The position numbers and the translations under genes were made by a program. Shown here piece by piece: positions 5,885 through 6,965 of a DNA stretch of 6,965 nucleotides; position 1 is the first letter of the stretch, and the number at the start of each line of letters is the position of its first letter. The DNA is from Arthrobacter sp. (GTDB lineage: Bacteria; Actinomycetota; Actinomycetes; Actinomycetales; Micrococcaceae). Below the pieces are notes generated by a model, which saw only the letters and a list, made by a program, of their open reading frames with translations, did not search any database and was not told the DNA's origin. The stretch covers positions 1-6,965 of the forward strand of contig JAODMA010000055.1 of NCBI GenBank assembly GCA_025464545.1, given 5' to 3'.

Positions 5885-5891
5885 GAAGCCT

Positions 5892-6542
5892 ATGGACTCG
5901 CTCATTCACTCTTTACGCGACATAACCATCCGCCGGATTTCGGTCAGCGAGATGGATAACAACGTGTATCTGCTCACCAGCAAGGCCTCCGGGGCGCAGC
6001 TCCTGATCGATGCGGCCGATGATCTGGCCGCCATCCAGGGGCTGCTTGCCGACGCCGCCGCGGATACGCCCGCGACGCCGAAGCTGGCGCTGGTTGCCAC
6101 CACCCACCAGCACTGGGACCATGTCCGGGCGCTGCCGGGCCTGGTGGAAGCCACAGGCGTGAAAACGGCGGCCGGGACAGACGATGCCCCGGAGCTGCCC
6201 GTGCCGGTGGATGTACTGCTGGATCACGGGGACGTCGGCAACTTCGACGGCTTCGACGTGACGGCAGTGCATCTGCGCGGCCATACTCCGGGTTCGATCG
6301 CCCTCGTGTACCGGGACCCGGCGGGCCCGGCACACATCTTCTCCGGCGACTCGCTTTTCCCGGGAGGCGTCGGCAACACCCAGAAGGATCCGGAACGGTT
6401 CACCCAGCTCATCAACGATGTGAGCGAGCGGCTGTTCCAGGTCTATCCGGATGACACCGTGGTGCATCCGGGTCACGGCAAGCCGACAACCTTGGGCGCG
6501 GAACGCCCGCATCTGGAAGAGTGGCGCGCGCGCGGCTGGTAG
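5892..6542 (+). CDS. Metallo-beta-lactamase-fold hydrolase (glyoxalase II-like)
   Basis: The product has 216 residues and a complete two-metal site: THQHWDH with His72, His74, Asp76 and His77, GHTPGS with His131, SGDSLFPGGVGNT with bridging Asp153, and HPGHG with His195. The N-terminal DNNVYLL strand and LLIDAAD turn are also standard for the fold. The HTPGS/GDSLF/HPGHG set and the length place it with glyoxalase II-like cytoplasmic hydrolases that cut thioesters or related esters; the C-terminal substrate domain of true glyoxalase II is missing. The substrate is unknown. It follows the aldo/keto reductase by 21 bases, and an aldehyde-detoxification link between the two is possible, but the likely own promoter (leaderless) argues that they are not strictly co-expressed. 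No signal peptide is present. Confidence 0.92.
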   Translation: MDSLIHSLRDITIRRISVSEMDNNVYLLTSKASGAQLLIDAADDLAAIQGLLADAAADTPATPKLALVATTHQHWDHVRALPGLVEATGVKTAAGTDDAPELPVPVDVLLDHGDVGNFDGFDVTAVHLRGHTPGSIALVYRDPAGPAHIFSGDSLFPGGVGNTQKDPERFTQLINDVSERLFQVYPDDTVVHPGHGKPTTLGAERPHLEEWRARGW

Positions 6543-6554
6543 GCCTGGAGCCTG

Positions 6555-6640
6555 TTTCCGCGGCGCTTCATACCTGGTGCTGTGCTTACGGACGGACGCT
6601 ACCGGATTCCCGGAGCGTCCGTCCGTAAGCGTCGCGGAAA
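6555..6640. terminator. Long composite hairpin between convergent genes
   Basis: The inner stem is a perfect 17-bp repeat: GCTTACGGACGGACGCT (6584-6600) pairs with 6614-6630, and CCGG 6602-6605 with CCGG 6610-6613 extends it into the loop. An outer stem pairs 6555-6564 with 6631-6640 (ten pairs, one G-T). Four more bases of the outer left arm (GCTT 6565-6568) compete for the same AAGC (6627-6630) used by the inner stem. It sits between the MBL-fold gene (+) and the helicase-tail gene (-), so a bidirectional terminator is the simplest reading. Confidence 0.75.
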
Positions 6641-6649
6641 GGCTAGATC

Positions 6650-6808
6650 TTAGCGGCTGCGGCGTTCATTCGACGCCGGAGCGGACGCCCGGCGGGGGCC
6701 ACTGCGCGCCGGACGGCCTTCGCCGGAACGGCCGTTGCCGCCGCCTGCGTAGGACCCGCCCGAGGTGCCACCGGTATTGGAGGACCAGACAGCGGCGTTT
6801 CCTCCGGT
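6650..6808 (-). pseudogene. Untranslated remainder of the Gly/Arg-rich tail
   Basis: After the TAG, the same frame runs 52 more codons to TAA (6652-6650). It encodes Gly/Ser/Asn-rich sequence (GGNAAVWSSNTGGTSGGSY), then RSGEGRPARSGPRR and an ERRSR end. This looks like a natural C-terminus and not random out-of-frame sequence. It is either the lost end of the helicase-like protein, cut by a nonsense change, or is still made by low-level readthrough. Confidence 0.55.
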
Positions 6809-6965
6809 CTAGGAACCGGCTGCGGCGCGCTGGCCGGTTGCCGGACGTCCGCCGCGCTGGCCGCCGCTTGCGCCACCCGTGCGGGGAGCACCGCCGGAAC
6901 GCGGTGCACCGCCGCGAGGAGCCGAAGCGCCCCGGGCGTCGCCGCGTCCTTCTGACGCGCGCCCA
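6809..6965 (-). CDS. Gly/Arg-rich C-terminal tail, probable DEAD/DEAH-box RNA helicase (5' partial, prematurely stopped)
   Basis: Only the last 51 codons before an in-frame TAG (6811-6809) are in the window; the gene continues beyond the right edge on the minus strand. The residues are low-complexity and basic, with repeats of the type RGGAPR-SGGAPR-TGGA (nucleotides 6916-6869) and RGGRP. Such disordered RGG-like tails are typical of actinobacterial DEAD-box RNA helicases, where they bind RNA, so that is the best guess; no helicase motif can be seen. Other RNA-binding proteins with similar tails are possible. The TAG looks like a recent truncation, because the same frame continues with matching composition to 6650. 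The longer Ala/Pro-rich minus-strand frame at 6643-6909 is a shadow. Confidence 0.55.
   Translation of the reverse strand, partial: GRASEGRGDARGASAPRGGAPRSGGAPRTGGASGGQRGGRPATGQRAAAGS

Noticed and set aside
4857..6542. Aldo/keto reductase and MBL-fold gene as part of a guanidine-degradation operon
   Set aside because: They lie behind two hairpins and the second has its own promoter; neither resembles known guanidine carboxylase or hydrolase genes.
6643..6909. 88-codon minus-strand frame
   Set aside because: Its Ala/Pro-rich product is a shadow; the neighbouring frame gives the recognisable RGG-like tail that reaches the window edge.

Overview
This is a high-GC window whose codon use and gene content fit a Gram-positive actinobacterium. 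Protein features and gene company suggest Micrococcaceae, of the Arthrobacter/Pseudarthrobacter type; this is an inference, as no search was run. It holds nine complete genes, two partial genes at the edges, a riboswitch and several strong inverted repeats. I saw no tRNA, rRNA, CRISPR array or insertion sequence.

Left part (1-2499, + strand): the end of what looks like a cell-surface polysaccharide locus. A large polytopic membrane protein enters from the left edge. It overlaps a four-helix membrane protein, which overlaps (ATGA) a 56-residue two-helix protein. A secreted LamG-like (concanavalin A-fold) protein follows after an 84-base gap.

Middle (2529-3862): a standalone phosphoribosylanthranilate isomerase gene (trpF, - strand) is convergent with the LamG gene and divergent from a HutD/Ves-family gene. 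The HutD gene appears to be transcribed without a leader.

Core of interest (3863-4750): a promoter, a guanidine-III (ykkC-III) riboswitch aptamer, and two overlapping small multidrug resistance (SMR) genes of the SugE/Gdx type, closed by two tandem hairpins. The aptamer and a sequence that can pair with the ribosome binding site form a plausible translational ON switch. The charge pattern of the loops predicts opposite membrane orientations for the two SMR proteins, so together they read as a guanidine-inducible, heterodimeric guanidinium exporter.

Right part (4857-6965): an aldo/keto reductase and a metallo-beta-lactamase-fold hydrolase, the latter with a second leaderless-type promoter. 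A very long composite hairpin separates them from the minus-strand C-terminal tail of a protein that is probably a DEAD/DEAH-box RNA helicase. That Gly/Arg-rich tail is cut by an in-frame TAG, yet the reading frame continues with the same composition for 52 more codons to a natural-looking stop.
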